From Curtobacterium sp. BH-2-1-1 (GTDB taxonomy: Bacteria > Actinomycetota > Actinomycetes > Actinomycetales > Microbacteriaceae): a DNA stretch of 64,000 nucleotides. The number at the start of each line of letters is the position of its first letter. Position 1 is the stretch's first letter. The stretch lies in contig NZ_CP017580.1 of the NCBI RefSeq assembly GCF_001806325.1, positions 3,472,001 to 3,536,000 of the forward strand, read 5' to 3'. A model generated the notes under the pieces. It was not told the origin of the DNA and searched no databases. It saw only the letters and a program-made list of their open reading frames with translations. This document shows, piece by piece, positions 8,702 through 17,174 of this stretch. Both the position numbers and the translations under genes were made by a program.

Positions 8702-9625
8702 GTGAACCACCCCGAGGAGCTCTACACCTTCGCCGAGGACGCGCCGTCCGTCCCCGAGGGGCTGCACCTGGTCGCCGGACTCACCGGGTTCGCCGACGCC
8801 GGCTCGGCCGTGGCGCAGGTGACGACCGCCGTCCTGGACGACCTCGAGACGGAGCTCGTCGCCGAGTTCGACCCGGACGTCCTGCTCGACTGGCGTGCAC
8901 GCCGCCCGGTGATCACCTTCGAGCACGACCACATCGCCGCCGTCGAGCCCCCGCGGCTCCGGCTGCACCTCGTGCGCGACGAGATCGGCCAGCCGTTCCT
9001 CTTCCTCTCCGGGTACGAGCCGGACTTCCAGTGGAACCGGTTCGTCCGCGCGGTCACCGACCTCGCCGCCCAGCTCCGGGTCGCCGACACCACCTGGGTC
9101 CAGTCGATCCCGATGCCCGTCCCGCACACGCGCCCGATCAGCCTCACCGTCTCCGGCACGCGCGCCGACCTCGTCGAGCAGATGAGCGTCTGGAAGCCCG
9201 AGACCCAGGCGCCCGCGAACGTCCTGCACCTCGTCGAGCACCGGCTGTCCGAGCTCGGCGAACAGGTCACCGGACTCGTCCTGCTCGTCCCGCACTACCT
9301 GTCCGACACCGAGTTCCCCGACGCTGCCGTCGCCGCGCTCTCCGGCATCTCCGCCGCCACCGGCCTCATCTTCCCCTCCGACGAGCTGCGCGAAGAGGGA
9401 CGCGAGTTCCGCACCCGCGTCGACGAGCAGGTCGCCGGCAACGAGGAGCTGCAGCGTCTGGTCGGGGTGCTCGAGGAACGGCACGACACCTACATGGAGG
9501 GCAACCCGATCGCGTCGCCGCTCACCGGCGTCGACGGGCAGGTCCCCACTGCGGACGCGATCGCCGCGGAGCTGGAACGCTTCCTGGCGGACCGCCGCAC
9601 CGACGGCGACGCGAGCGGCGACTAG
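8702..9625 (+). CDS. PAC2 family protein (proteasome assembly chaperone-like)
   Basis: A 307-aa protein of the actinobacterial PAC2 family, related to eukaryotic proteasome assembly chaperones; its bacterial role is not settled. LVAGLTGFADAGSAVAQVT and the later FLSGYEPDFQWNRF and SIPMPVPHTRP segments are typical, and a charged C-terminal helix ends the protein (ELERFLADRRTDGD). The GTG at 8702 is preferred to the ATG at 8693, because a TAGCAT -10 hexamer covers that ATG and lies seven bases before the GTG. Divergent from pepA. Confidence 0.88.
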   Translation: MNHPEELYTFAEDAPSVPEGLHLVAGLTGFADAGSAVAQVTTAVLDDLETELVAEFDPDVLLDWRARRPVITFEHDHIAAVEPPRLRLHLVRDEIGQPFLFLSGYEPDFQWNRFVRAVTDLAAQLRVADTTWVQSIPMPVPHTRPISLTVSGTRADLVEQMSVWKPETQAPANVLHLVEHRLSELGEQVTGLVLLVPHYLSDTEFPDAAVAALSGISAATGLIFPSDELREEGREFRTRVDEQVAGNEELQRLVGVLEERHDTYMEGNPIASPLTGVDGQVPTADAIAAELERFLADRRTDGDASGD

Positions 9626-9662
9626 CCGTACCGACCAGCCGCACCGACGTGGCGGAGGCGGG

Positions 9663-9696
9663 TCGCGCCTCCTGGACCGTCGGACGGGAGGCGCGA
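9663..9696. repeat. Copy of the GGAGGCGCG hairpin family, inverted arrangement
   Basis: TCGCGCCTCC and GGAGGCGCGA pair around a 14-base loop, between the PAC2 gene and the MFS gene. The arm sequence is that of the larger hairpin family at 14597, 28562, 37824 and 45116, but the arms are in the opposite order. Confidence 0.6.
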
Positions 9697-9758
9697 CACC
9701 CGTCCGCCGCGCTCGTCACGTTCTCCACAGCCCGTCCTGGCGGCGGTGCCGCCCCCGC

Positions 9759-9764
9759 TAGCCT
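9759..9764 (+). promoter_or_regulatory. -10 box (TAGCCT) of the MFS gene
   Basis: TAGCCT, six bases, then GTG at 9771. Confidence 0.6.
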
Positions 9765-9770
9765 GGTCAC

Positions 9771-11090
9771 GTGAACTCCCGCCGCGCCTTCCTCGTGTGG
9801 GGCGTCGCGGTGCTGGCGTACGTCCTCGCGGTCGTGCAGCGGTCCTCGCTCGGGGTCTCCGGCGTCGACGCGCAGGACCGCTTCGCGGTGTCGGCGGCGG
9901 TGCTGTCGACGCTCGCGGTGGTGCAGATCGCCGTCTACGCCGGACTCCAGATCCCGGTGGGGATCGCCCTCGACCGCGTCGGGCCGCGCCGACTCGTGCT
10001 GCTGGGGGCCGCGCTGCTCGTCGCCGGCCAGGCCGTGGTGGCGGTGTCGCCCACCATCGGGCCGGCGATCGCGGGGCGTGTCCTCGTCGGCGCCGGGGAC
10101 GCGATGACCTTCATCTCCGTGATCCGCCTCGTGCCGATGTGGTTCAGCGGGCCGATCCTGCCGCAGATCTCGCAGTGGACCGGCAACCTCGGCCAGGTCG
10201 GGCAGATCCTGTCGGCGTTCCCCTTCGCCGTGCTGCTGCACACCGCCGGGTGGTCGCCGGCGTTCGGCGTCGCCGCGGCTGCGAGCGCCGTCGGGCTCGT
10301 GCTGGCGTTCGTCTTCGTCCGGAACGGCCCCGTGCCGGTGCGCACCGACACGATCCCGCTGCCGCACACCTGGCGGGGCGCGTTCCACACCTTCGGGCAC
10401 GCACTGCGGCGTCCCGGTACCCAGCTCGGCTTCTGGTCCCACTACGTCACGCAGTCCTCCGGAACGGTCTTCTCGCTGCTCTGGGGCGTCCCGATGCTGC
10501 GCGGGCTGGGGTACTCCCCGTCCGAGGCGGCCGGCTTCCTCACCGTGATCGTCGTCACCGGGTTCGTCGTCGGGCCGGTGCTCGGCGTGCTCTGCGCCCG
10601 GTTCCCGCTGCGGCGGTCGAACCTGGTGCTCGGGATCGTCGTCGCCCTCGCGGTGGTGTGGACCGCCGTGCTCGTGTGGCCCGGACAGCCGCCCACCTGG
10701 TTGCTCGTCGTGCTCGTCGTCGTGATGGGGATCGGCGGTCCGGGCTCGCTCATCGGGTTCGACTTCGCGCGGTCCTTCAACCCGGTCGGCTCCCTCGGGT
10801 CGGCGAACGGCGTGGTCAACGTCGGCGGGTTCCTCGCCGCGTTCGTGATGATGTTCCTGATCGGCACGATCCTCGACCTCGCGTCGTCGGCGTCGGGGCA
10901 GACCGTGTTCGCGTGGACGAACTTCCGGCTGGCCCTCACCGTGCAGTACGTCGTGGTCGGGATCGGCGTCGTGATGCTGCTGCATGCCCGTCGTCGCACG
11001 CGCCGGGTGCTGCACGCCCAGGACGGAATACGGGTGGGGCCGCTCTGGGTTGCACTCGTTGCGCGCCTGCGGAAGCGGAGCGTGCAATAA
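9771..11090 (+). CDS. MFS transporter
   Basis: A 439-aa polytopic membrane protein with about twelve hydrophobic segments, the size and pattern of major facilitator superfamily porters. The loop after the second helix (LDRVGPRRLVLLGA) is an MFS motif A equivalent. The substrate cannot be read from the sequence; the absence of N- or C-terminal extensions suggests a simple secondary transporter. GTG start, leaderless geometry after TAGCCT. It precedes sigA by about 190 bp on the same strand; that gap holds no obvious terminator and no well-spaced sigA promoter. Confidence 0.88.
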   Translation: MNSRRAFLVWGVAVLAYVLAVVQRSSLGVSGVDAQDRFAVSAAVLSTLAVVQIAVYAGLQIPVGIALDRVGPRRLVLLGAALLVAGQAVVAVSPTIGPAIAGRVLVGAGDAMTFISVIRLVPMWFSGPILPQISQWTGNLGQVGQILSAFPFAVLLHTAGWSPAFGVAAAASAVGLVLAFVFVRNGPVPVRTDTIPLPHTWRGAFHTFGHALRRPGTQLGFWSHYVTQSSGTVFSLLWGVPMLRGLGYSPSEAAGFLTVIVVTGFVVGPVLGVLCARFPLRRSNLVLGIVVALAVVWTAVLVWPGQPPTWLLVVLVVVMGIGGPGSLIGFDFARSFNPVGSLGSANGVVNVGGFLAAFVMMFLIGTILDLASSASGQTVFAWTNFRLALTVQYVVVGIGVVMLLHARRRTRRVLHAQDGIRVGPLWVALVARLRKRSVQ

Positions 11091-11282
11091 TGAACGCGGA
11101 CCCGTTCGGGCCTCCTGTGTCTCGGAGCACTCCAGTGCGCCGCAGAAACCGGGGGACTTGACATGGGTCCTAGTGCTGCCCGGAACGGTAGGACCTGATG
11201 ACGCGGGAGACCGCGGCGCAGGCCCTGGGCGGCGAGGGAGGCCACGACCCCACGAACGTGGCACGACGAGAGAGGTGATCGC

Positions 11283-12551
11283 ATGGCTGCCCGGAGCACG
11301 ACGATCGATCCCACGAAGGACACCGAGCCCGAGGGCACCGCAGCAGAGAGCGCTGCTGAAGCCGAGGGGACGGCCGCGCCGAAGAAGCGCGCCACCAAGA
11401 CCACCGCCAAGAAGGCCGCCCCGAAGAAGGCCGCCCCGAAGGCGAAGAAGAAGGCCGACGACGACGAGGACATCGACGAGGAGACCCCGGTCGCCGAGGC
11501 CGACGCGACCGACGACGCCGACACCGAGACCGACGAGAAGGACACCAAGCCGGACGCCGCAGCAGCGGTCGCCGCGGGTGCGCTCGTCATCTCGCAGTCC
11601 GACGACGACGAGGCGCCGGTCTACTCCACGACGATCACCGGTGCCACCGCCGACCCGGTGAAGGACTACCTCAAGCAGATCGGCAAGGTCGCCCTCCTCA
11701 ACGCCGAGCAGGAGGTCGAGCTCGCGATGCGCATCGAGGCCGGCCTGTTCGCCGAGGACAAGCTGCAGCACTCGACCGGGCTCTCGAAGCCGGAAGAGCG
11801 CGAGCTGCGCTGGGTCGCCCGTGACGGTCAGCGCGCGAAGTCGCACCTGCTCGGCGCGAACCTCCGCCTGGTCGTGTCGCTCGCCAAGCGCTACACCGGC
11901 CGCGGCATGCAGTTCCTCGACCTCATCCAGGAAGGCAACCTGGGCCTGATCCGTGCGGTCGAGAAGTTCGACTACACCAAGGGCTTCAAGTTCTCGACCT
12001 ACGCCACCTGGTGGATCCGTCAGGCGATCACCCGTGCCATGGCCGACCAGGCCCGCACGATCCGCATCCCGGTCCACATGGTCGAGGTCATCAACAAGCT
12101 GGCCCGCGTCCAGCGCCAGATGCTGCAGGACCTCGGTCGCGAACCCACTCCGGAAGAGCTCGCCCGCGAGCTCGACATGACCCCGGAGAAGGTCGTCGAG
12201 GTGCAGAAGTACGGCCGCGAGCCCATCTCGCTCCACACCCCGCTGGGTGAGGACGGCGACTCGGAGTTCGGCGACCTGATCGAGGACACCGAGGCGGTCG
12301 TCCCGGCCGACGCGGTCGGGTTCACGATGCTGCAGAAGCAGCTCGAGAGCCTGCTCGACTCCCTCTCCGAGCGTGAGGCGGGCGTCATCCGCATGCGCTT
12401 CGGTCTCGGGGACGGCCAGCCGAAGACCCTCGACCAGATCGGTGACACGTTCGGCGTGACGCGTGAGCGCATCCGTCAGATCGAGTCCAAGACGATGGCG
12501 AAGCTCCGCCACCCGTCGCGGTCGCAGTCGCTGCGCGACTACCTCGAGTAG
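11283..12551 (+). CDS. sigA: Housekeeping RNA polymerase sigma factor (SigA/RpoD)
   Basis: Primary sigma factor directing RNA polymerase to vegetative promoters. The 422-aa protein has a Lys/Ala-rich then acidic disordered N-terminus (residues 25-85), region 1.2 ([17 protein letters not shown]), regions 2.1-2.4 with the conserved core [19 protein letters not shown] and [20 protein letters not shown], region 3, and region 4 with the helix-turn-helix [19 protein letters not shown] and the usual LRDYLE end. ATG with AGAGGTGAT ribosome-binding site. The murT-like gene starts 4 bp after the stop, so cell-wall genes may be co-transcribed with sigA. Confidence 0.97.
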   Translation: MAARSTTIDPTKDTEPEGTAAESAAEAEGTAAPKKRATKTTAKKAAPKKAAPKAKKKADDDEDIDEETPVAEADATDDADTETDEKDTKPDAAAAVAAGALVISQSDDDEAPVYSTTITGATADPVKDYLKQIGKVALLNAEQEVELAMRIEAGLFAEDKLQHSTGLSKPEERELRWVARDGQRAKSHLLGANLRLVVSLAKRYTGRGMQFLDLIQEGNLGLIRAVEKFDYTKGFKFSTYATWWIRQAITRAMADQARTIRIPVHMVEVINKLARVQRQMLQDLGREPTPEELARELDMTPEKVVEVQKYGREPISLHTPLGEDGDSEFGDLIEDTEAVVPADAVGFTMLQKQLESLLDSLSEREAGVIRMRFGLGDGQPKTLDQIGDTFGVTRERIRQIESKTMAKLRHPSRSQSLRDYLE

Positions 12552-12555
12552 GCCG

Positions 12556-13815
12556 ATGCGCTTCGTCATCCCGATCCTCGTCGGGCGGATCCTCCGCGCC
12601 CTCGCACGTGCGCGGGGCGGGGGGTCCGCCTACCCCGGGTACATCGTGCTCAAGCTGGTGCCGAACTTCCTCCAGCACGTCACCGCGCAGTTCCCGAACG
12701 GCGTCGTCTTCGTGCTCGGTTCGAACGGCAAGTCGACGACGACCCACATGATCTCCGACATCGTGCGGGCGCACGGGCTGCGGGTCTTCACGAACCCGTC
12801 CGGGGCGAACCTGCCGCAGGGCATCGCCTCGGCGCTGCTGTCCGAGGTGTCGCTGACCGGCAAGCTCAAGGCGGACATCGGCATCCTCGAGGTGGACGAG
12901 GCCTTCGCGGTCGAGCTCGCCGGGATCCTGTCGCCGTCCACCGTGACGATGCTCAACGTCCAGGTCGACCAGCTCTACCGGTTCTTCGAGACCGAACGCG
13001 TCGCGACGATGATGCTCGACACCGCGGCCCTGTCGACCGCGAACGTCATCACCAACCGTGACGACCAGTTCCTCGACGCGTACGTCGGCACCGACGGCCA
13101 GCGCGTGCTGCGCTTCGGTGCCAGCGCCGAGGTCGTCGCCGCCGCACCGAACGGCCTGCAGAACGCCGACGACTTCGACCGGCAGGACGCCGTGCCGAAC
13201 GTCGCCGACGCCGAGGTCGTGGTGAACACCGGCGACGGTGCGACCATCCGCTTCGACGGTGCCGAGATCCCCGTCCGCCTGCCGGCTCGCGGGCTGCACT
13301 ACGCCGTCGACGCGGCAGCGGCCACCGCCACGGCGAGTGCCGCACTCGGTGCGCAGTTCCGCGCCGACGCCGTGACGACGGCCTTCGGCACGATGAAGCC
13401 GGCGTACGGACGCGGTGAGCGACTCCCCATCGCGGGCGAGTCCGCCGAGTTCACGATGTTCAAGAACGCCGCGAGCCTCCAGCTCAACCTCGACGCCCTG
13501 CCGGACCACCCGGAACAGGTGCTCATGGCGATCGACGAGGGCACGCCGGACATCTCCTGGATCTACGACATCGACTTCTCGAAGCTCGACCACGTCGACG
13601 TCGTCTCCGGCGACAAGGCCTGGCAGATCGCGATCGCCCTCGAGCACGCCGGCGTCCGCATCGGCCGGGTCGAGCCCGACGTCGAGGCCGCGATCAAGCA
13701 GATGGAGCAGCTCGGTTCGACGACCTCCGGGACGAAGAACTTCATCGTCAACTACGAGATCATGATGATCGCCCGCAAGGCCCTCGGCCACCCGGACATG
13801 GAGAAGACCGCATGA
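12556..13815 (+). CDS. murT: MurT-like Mur ligase lacking the Cys4 zinc ribbon
   Basis: Homologue of MurT, the ligase subunit that with GatD amidates the alpha-carboxyl of D-Glu in lipid II. The 419-aa protein has a hydrophobic N-terminal stretch, the Mur ligase P-loop GSNGKSTTT (residues 55-63), the central domain (EVDEAFAVEL, VTMLNVQVDQLYRF) and the C-terminal DUF1727 domain (DEGTPDISWIYDID from residue 327). It contains no cysteine at all, so the four-cysteine zinc ribbon usual in the MurT middle domain is missing; residues about 195-235 replace it. The DUF1727 signature, usually NDNxADGxDxSW, is also shortened. ATGA overlap with the gatD-like gene implies a complex. Strict isoglutamine synthase activity is doubtful. 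Confidence 0.85.
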   Translation: MRFVIPILVGRILRALARARGGGSAYPGYIVLKLVPNFLQHVTAQFPNGVVFVLGSNGKSTTTHMISDIVRAHGLRVFTNPSGANLPQGIASALLSEVSLTGKLKADIGILEVDEAFAVELAGILSPSTVTMLNVQVDQLYRFFETERVATMMLDTAALSTANVITNRDDQFLDAYVGTDGQRVLRFGASAEVVAAAPNGLQNADDFDRQDAVPNVADAEVVVNTGDGATIRFDGAEIPVRLPARGLHYAVDAAAATATASAALGAQFRADAVTTAFGTMKPAYGRGERLPIAGESAEFTMFKNAASLQLNLDALPDHPEQVLMAIDEGTPDISWIYDIDFSKLDHVDVVSGDKAWQIAIALEHAGVRIGRVEPDVEAAIKQMEQLGSTTSGTKNFIVNYEIMMIARKALGHPDMEKTA

Positions 13816-14585
13816 CGGCCGACCGGCTGACCATCCTGCACGTCTACCCCCGCCAGATGGGCGTCTCGGGCGACCGCGGCAACGTGGCGGCCCTGGTCCG
13901 TCGTGCCGCAGCCGCGGAAATCGCCACCGAGGTGCTCGAGTACGCGCCGGGTGACGAGCTCCCCGCCTCGGCGGACGTCGTCGTGATCGGCAACGGACCG
14001 CTCAGCGCGATGCGGTCGCTCGGTGACGACATCGCACGCATCGGTGCGCCGCTCCGCGAGTTCGCCGCTGCCGGGGTGCCGGCCGTTGCCGTCGGCGGCG
14101 GGTTCGACCTCGCCACGACCGAGGTCGTGCCGACGGACGGTGCTCCCGTCACCGGCTTCGGGGTCTTCGACGCGCGTGCCGTCCGCGGTGCCGAGCGTCG
14201 GGTGAACTACTTCGTGCTCGAGACCGCGTACCCGCTGCTCCCCGGAGCCCCGACGCGCCTCGCCGGCTTCGAGGACCACGCGACGCGCATCGAGCTCGGT
14301 GCCGGTGTCCGGCCGTTCGCCGACGTCGTCTCCGGCGGCGGCAACCAGGCGGGCGCCCCGGTCGAGGGCGCGATCGTCGGCAACTCCTTCGGCACGCACA
14401 CGCAGGGGCCGATCCTGCCGCTCAACCCGCAGCTGACCGACGGCGTCCTCGCCGCGGCCACCGCTCGGCTCGGCCGCGAGTACGCACCGGACCCGGAGCG
14501 CACCGCGTCGATCGACCGCTACGCGCGCGAAGCTCGGGCGACCGTCGACCGCTACGTCGACAAGGCGTTCAAGCGGATCGCTTGA
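13812..14585 (+). CDS. gatD: GatD-like glutamine amidotransferase without catalytic cysteine
   Basis: Homologue of GatD, the class I glutaminase that feeds ammonia to MurT. The 257-aa protein keeps the fold: HVYPRQMGVSGDRGNVAALVRR at the N-terminus (residues 10-31), the nucleophile-elbow region PAVAVGGGFDLATTE (90-104) and the histidine segment NSFGTHTQGPILPLNP (191-206). The family elbow reads CGGY with cysteine at position 94 in characterised GatD proteins; here residue 94 is valine, and the protein has no cysteine anywhere. Glutamine hydrolysis by the usual thiol mechanism is therefore impossible. It overlaps the murT-like gene by 4 bp. Whether it is a structural partner or uses another amine donor is unknown. 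Confidence 0.85.
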   Translation: MTADRLTILHVYPRQMGVSGDRGNVAALVRRAAAAEIATEVLEYAPGDELPASADVVVIGNGPLSAMRSLGDDIARIGAPLREFAAAGVPAVAVGGGFDLATTEVVPTDGAPVTGFGVFDARAVRGAERRVNYFVLETAYPLLPGAPTRLAGFEDHATRIELGAGVRPFADVVSGGGNQAGAPVEGAIVGNSFGTHTQGPILPLNPQLTDGVLAAATARLGREYAPDPERTASIDRYAREARATVDRYVDKAFKRIA

Positions 14586-14596
14586 CGCGACCGCAG

Positions 14597-14642
14597 ACAG
14601 ACAGGAGGCGCGGTGCCAGCTGGCACCGCGCCTCCTGTCTGT
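14597..14642. terminator. 46-nt perfect palindrome (hairpin family copy)
   Basis: A fully self-complementary 46-mer centred on CCAGCTGG, with arms containing ACAGGAGGCGCGGTG, between convergent gatD-like and DUF7455 genes. No T-run. It is the most perfect member of a family with copies at 23066, 28562, 37824, 42959 and 45116, and serves as gene-end hairpin for both strands. Confidence 0.85.
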
Positions 14643-14664
14643 TCAGCGCTCGCGTCTGTGCGCG

Positions 14665-14889
14665 CTACTTCGACTCGTAGAGTCGGCTGCTCTCGTCGTG
14701 CCACTCGATGGCGGTCGCCGCGAGCTTGTCCTTGAACTCGGCGCCGTGGTGCGCACAGAAGTACAGCTCACCGCTGGCCATGGTGGCCCGGATGTACGCC
14801 TGCGCGCCGCAGCTGTCGCAACGGTCGGCAGCGGTGAGCTGGTGGCTGCTGACTTCGTCGATGGAGAGGTCCTGCACGGTCTGGGTCAT
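14665..14889 (-). CDS. DUF7455 zinc-ribbon protein
   Basis: A 74-aa protein with a compact metal-binding pattern: CDSCGAQAY (Cys 24 and 27) and YFCAHH (Cys 45, His 47/48), then a charged C-terminal helix. Family DUF7455; function unknown. Members lie between sigA/hrdB and parE in many actinobacteria, and the same context is seen here. The internal ATG at 14889 is chosen over one five codons upstream because GAGGAG is correctly placed before it. Convergent with gatD, divergent from parE. Confidence 0.88.
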   Translation of the reverse strand: MTQTVQDLSIDEVSSHQLTAADRCDSCGAQAYIRATMASGELYFCAHHGAEFKDKLAATAIEWHDESSRLYESK

Positions 14890-15044
14890 TGCTGTGCTCC
14901 TCACGGATCGCAGGTGGTGCGGCTTGGTCCACCTATTTCAACACGTGATGCCTGAGAGTGGCGCATTGTGATCGCCCGTTTCGCTCAGCGCGGATCGGCT
15001 GTCCCCAGTCCGAGTGTCCGCGCGGTGGTGTCGGTGCGGATCGC

Positions 15045-15050
15045 TAGCAT
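15045..15050 (+). promoter_or_regulatory. -10 box (TAGCAT) of parE
   Basis: TAGCAT, six bases (CGGAAG), then the GTG start of parE. Confidence 0.6.
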
Positions 15051-15056
15051 CGGAAG

Positions 15057-17174
15057 GTGAGCTCCGACTACTCTGCACGCCATCTCTCCGTCCTCGAAGG
15101 GCTCGAGGCGGTCCGCAAGCGTCCGGGCATGTACATCGGGTCGACGGACTCCCGCGGGCTCATGCACTGCCTGTGGGAGATCATCGACAACTCCGTCGAC
15201 GAAGCCCTCGCCGGGCACGGTGACGAGATCGGCGTGCTGCTGCACCCCGACGGTTCGGTCGAGGTCCGCGACACCGCTCGTGGCATCCCCGTCGACGTCG
15301 AGCCGAAGACCGGTCTGACCGGGGTCGAGGTGGTGTTCACGAAGCTCCACGCCGGTGGCAAGTTCGGCTCCGGGTCGTACGCCGCGTCCGGTGGGCTGCA
15401 CGGTGTCGGTGCCTCGGTCGTGAACGCGCTGTCGGAGCGCCTCGACGTCGAGGTCGACCGCGGCGGCAAGACCTACGCGATGTCGTTCCACCGCGGTGAG
15501 CCGGGCACGTTCGCCGGCGACGGGCCGGACGCGCCGTTCACCCCCTTCACCTCCGGCAGCGAGTTGCGCGTCGCCGGCAAGGTGAAGAAGGGCGTGACCG
15601 GGTCCCGCGTGCGGTACTGGGCGGACCGGCAGATCTTCACCTCCGACGCGAAGTTCAGCACCAGCGACCTCGTCAGCCGGGCGCGCCAGACGGCCTTCCT
15701 CGTGCCAGGGCTCGGCATCACCATCACGGATGCGCGGCCCGCCTCGATCGAGGCAGCGGCCGCGCGGGCGGAGGCCACGGGCACTCCTGTCGAGCCCGGT
15801 CCGGTCGTCGAGCGCTTCCGGTACGAGGGCGGGATCGGTGAGTTCGTCGAGCACCTCGCCCTCGACTCCGCCGTCACCGACGTCTGGCGCATCCGGGGGA
15901 CCGGCACCTTCACCGAGACCGTGCCGATGCTCGACGACAAGGGCCACATGGTGTCGACCTCGGTGTCGCGTGAATGCGAGGTCGACCTCGCGCTGCGATG
16001 GGGCAGCGGCTACGAGACGGTGTTCCGCAGCTTCGTCAACATCATCGCGACTCCGAAGGGCGGCACGCACCAGGCCGGCTTCGAGTCCGGCGTGGTCAAG
16101 GCCGTGCGCGCCCAGGTCGAGGCGAACGCCCGCAAGCTCAAGGTCGGGCAGGACAAGCTCGAGAAGGACGACGTGCTCGCCGGTATGACCGCGGTGCTCA
16201 CCGTCCGCCTGCCCGAGCCGCAGTTCGAAGGTCAGACGAAGGAGGTCCTCGGCACCCCGGCGGTCCGGAAGATCGTCGACCAGGTCGTGTCGAAGCGCCT
16301 CACCGAGATCCTCACGTCGACGCAGCGCACCGAGAAGGCCCAGGCGGCGACCCTGCTCGAGAAGGTCGTCGCCGAGATGAAGACGCGCATCTCGGCCCGG
16401 GCGCACAAGGAGACCCAGCGCCGGAAGAACGCGCTCGAGAACTCCTCGCTGCCGACGAAGCTCGCCGACTGCCGCAAGCAGGACGCCGAGGGGACCGAAC
16501 TCTTCATCGTCGAGGGCGACTCCGCGCTCGGCACCGCCAAGCTCGCGCGCAACAGCGAGTACCAGGCGCTGCTGCCGATCCGCGGCAAGATCCTCAACGT
16601 GCAGAAGGCGTCCGTGTCGGACATGCTCTCGAACGCCGAGTGCGCCTCGATCATCCAGGTCATCGGCGCCGGCTCCGGCCGGACGTTCGAGATCGACCAG
16701 GCCCGCTACGGCAAGGTCATCATCATGTCCGACGCCGACGTCGACGGCGCCCACATCCGGACGCTCCTGCTCACGCTGTTCTTCCGGTACATGCGGCCGA
16801 TGATCGAGCAGGGTCGGGTGTTCGCCGCCGTGCCGCCGCTGCACCGGGTCGTCGTGGTGAACCGTGGCAAGGCGAACGACACGCTGTACACGTACTCCGA
16901 GGCCGAGCTGCAGGCCGTGCTGAAGAAGCTCGAGAAGCAGGGCAAGAAGTACCAGGAGCCGATCCAGCGGTACAAGGGTCTCGGCGAGATGGACGCCGAC
17001 CAGCTGGCGGAGACCACGATGGACCGCACGCACCGGACGCTGCGCCGGGTGAACATCACCGATGCCGAGGGTGCTGCGAAGGTCTTCGAGCTGCTCATGG
17101 GCAACGACGTGGCGCCGCGCAAGGAGTTCATCCTCGCCGGCGAGGGCCTCGACCGCGACCGTATCGACGCGTAG
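15057..17174 (+). CDS. parE: DNA topoisomerase IV subunit B-like (ParE/GyrB family)
   Basis: ATPase subunit of a type IIA topoisomerase, acting with the ParC-like product encoded 520 bp downstream on the other strand. The 705-aa protein starts with the GHKL ATPase domain (EGLEAVRKRPGMYIG, EIIDNSVDEALAGH, GGLHGVGASVVNALS), then the transducer domain, then the TOPRIM domain with EGDSALG and MSDADVDGAHI. Ends with the ParE/GyrB tail RYKGLGEMDADQLAETTMD. Leaderless GTG after TAGCAT. No dnaA, dnaN or recF is nearby, and the gyrA/gyrB pair is normally at the origin, so this is taken as the second type II topoisomerase. GyrB is the alternative name. Confidence 0.9.
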   Translation: MSSDYSARHLSVLEGLEAVRKRPGMYIGSTDSRGLMHCLWEIIDNSVDEALAGHGDEIGVLLHPDGSVEVRDTARGIPVDVEPKTGLTGVEVVFTKLHAGGKFGSGSYAASGGLHGVGASVVNALSERLDVEVDRGGKTYAMSFHRGEPGTFAGDGPDAPFTPFTSGSELRVAGKVKKGVTGSRVRYWADRQIFTSDAKFSTSDLVSRARQTAFLVPGLGITITDARPASIEAAAARAEATGTPVEPGPVVERFRYEGGIGEFVEHLALDSAVTDVWRIRGTGTFTETVPMLDDKGHMVSTSVSRECEVDLALRWGSGYETVFRSFVNIIATPKGGTHQAGFESGVVKAVRAQVEANARKLKVGQDKLEKDDVLAGMTAVLTVRLPEPQFEGQTKEVLGTPAVRKIVDQVVSKRLTEILTSTQRTEKAQAATLLEKVVAEMKTRISARAHKETQRRKNALENSSLPTKLADCRKQDAEGTELFIVEGDSALGTAKLARNSEYQALLPIRGKILNVQKASVSDMLSNAECASIIQVIGAGSGRTFEIDQARYGKVIIMSDADVDGAHIRTLLLTLFFRYMRPMIEQGRVFAAVPPLHRVVVVNRGKANDTLYTYSEAELQAVLKKLEKQGKKYQEPIQRYKGLGEMDADQLAETTMDRTHRTLRRVNITDAEGAAKVFELLMGNDVAPRKEFILAGEGLDRDRIDA

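Noticed and set aside
11158..11163. Perfect TTGACA upstream of sigA.
   Set aside because: No -10-like hexamer lies 16-19 bases downstream; probably chance or a different promoter class.
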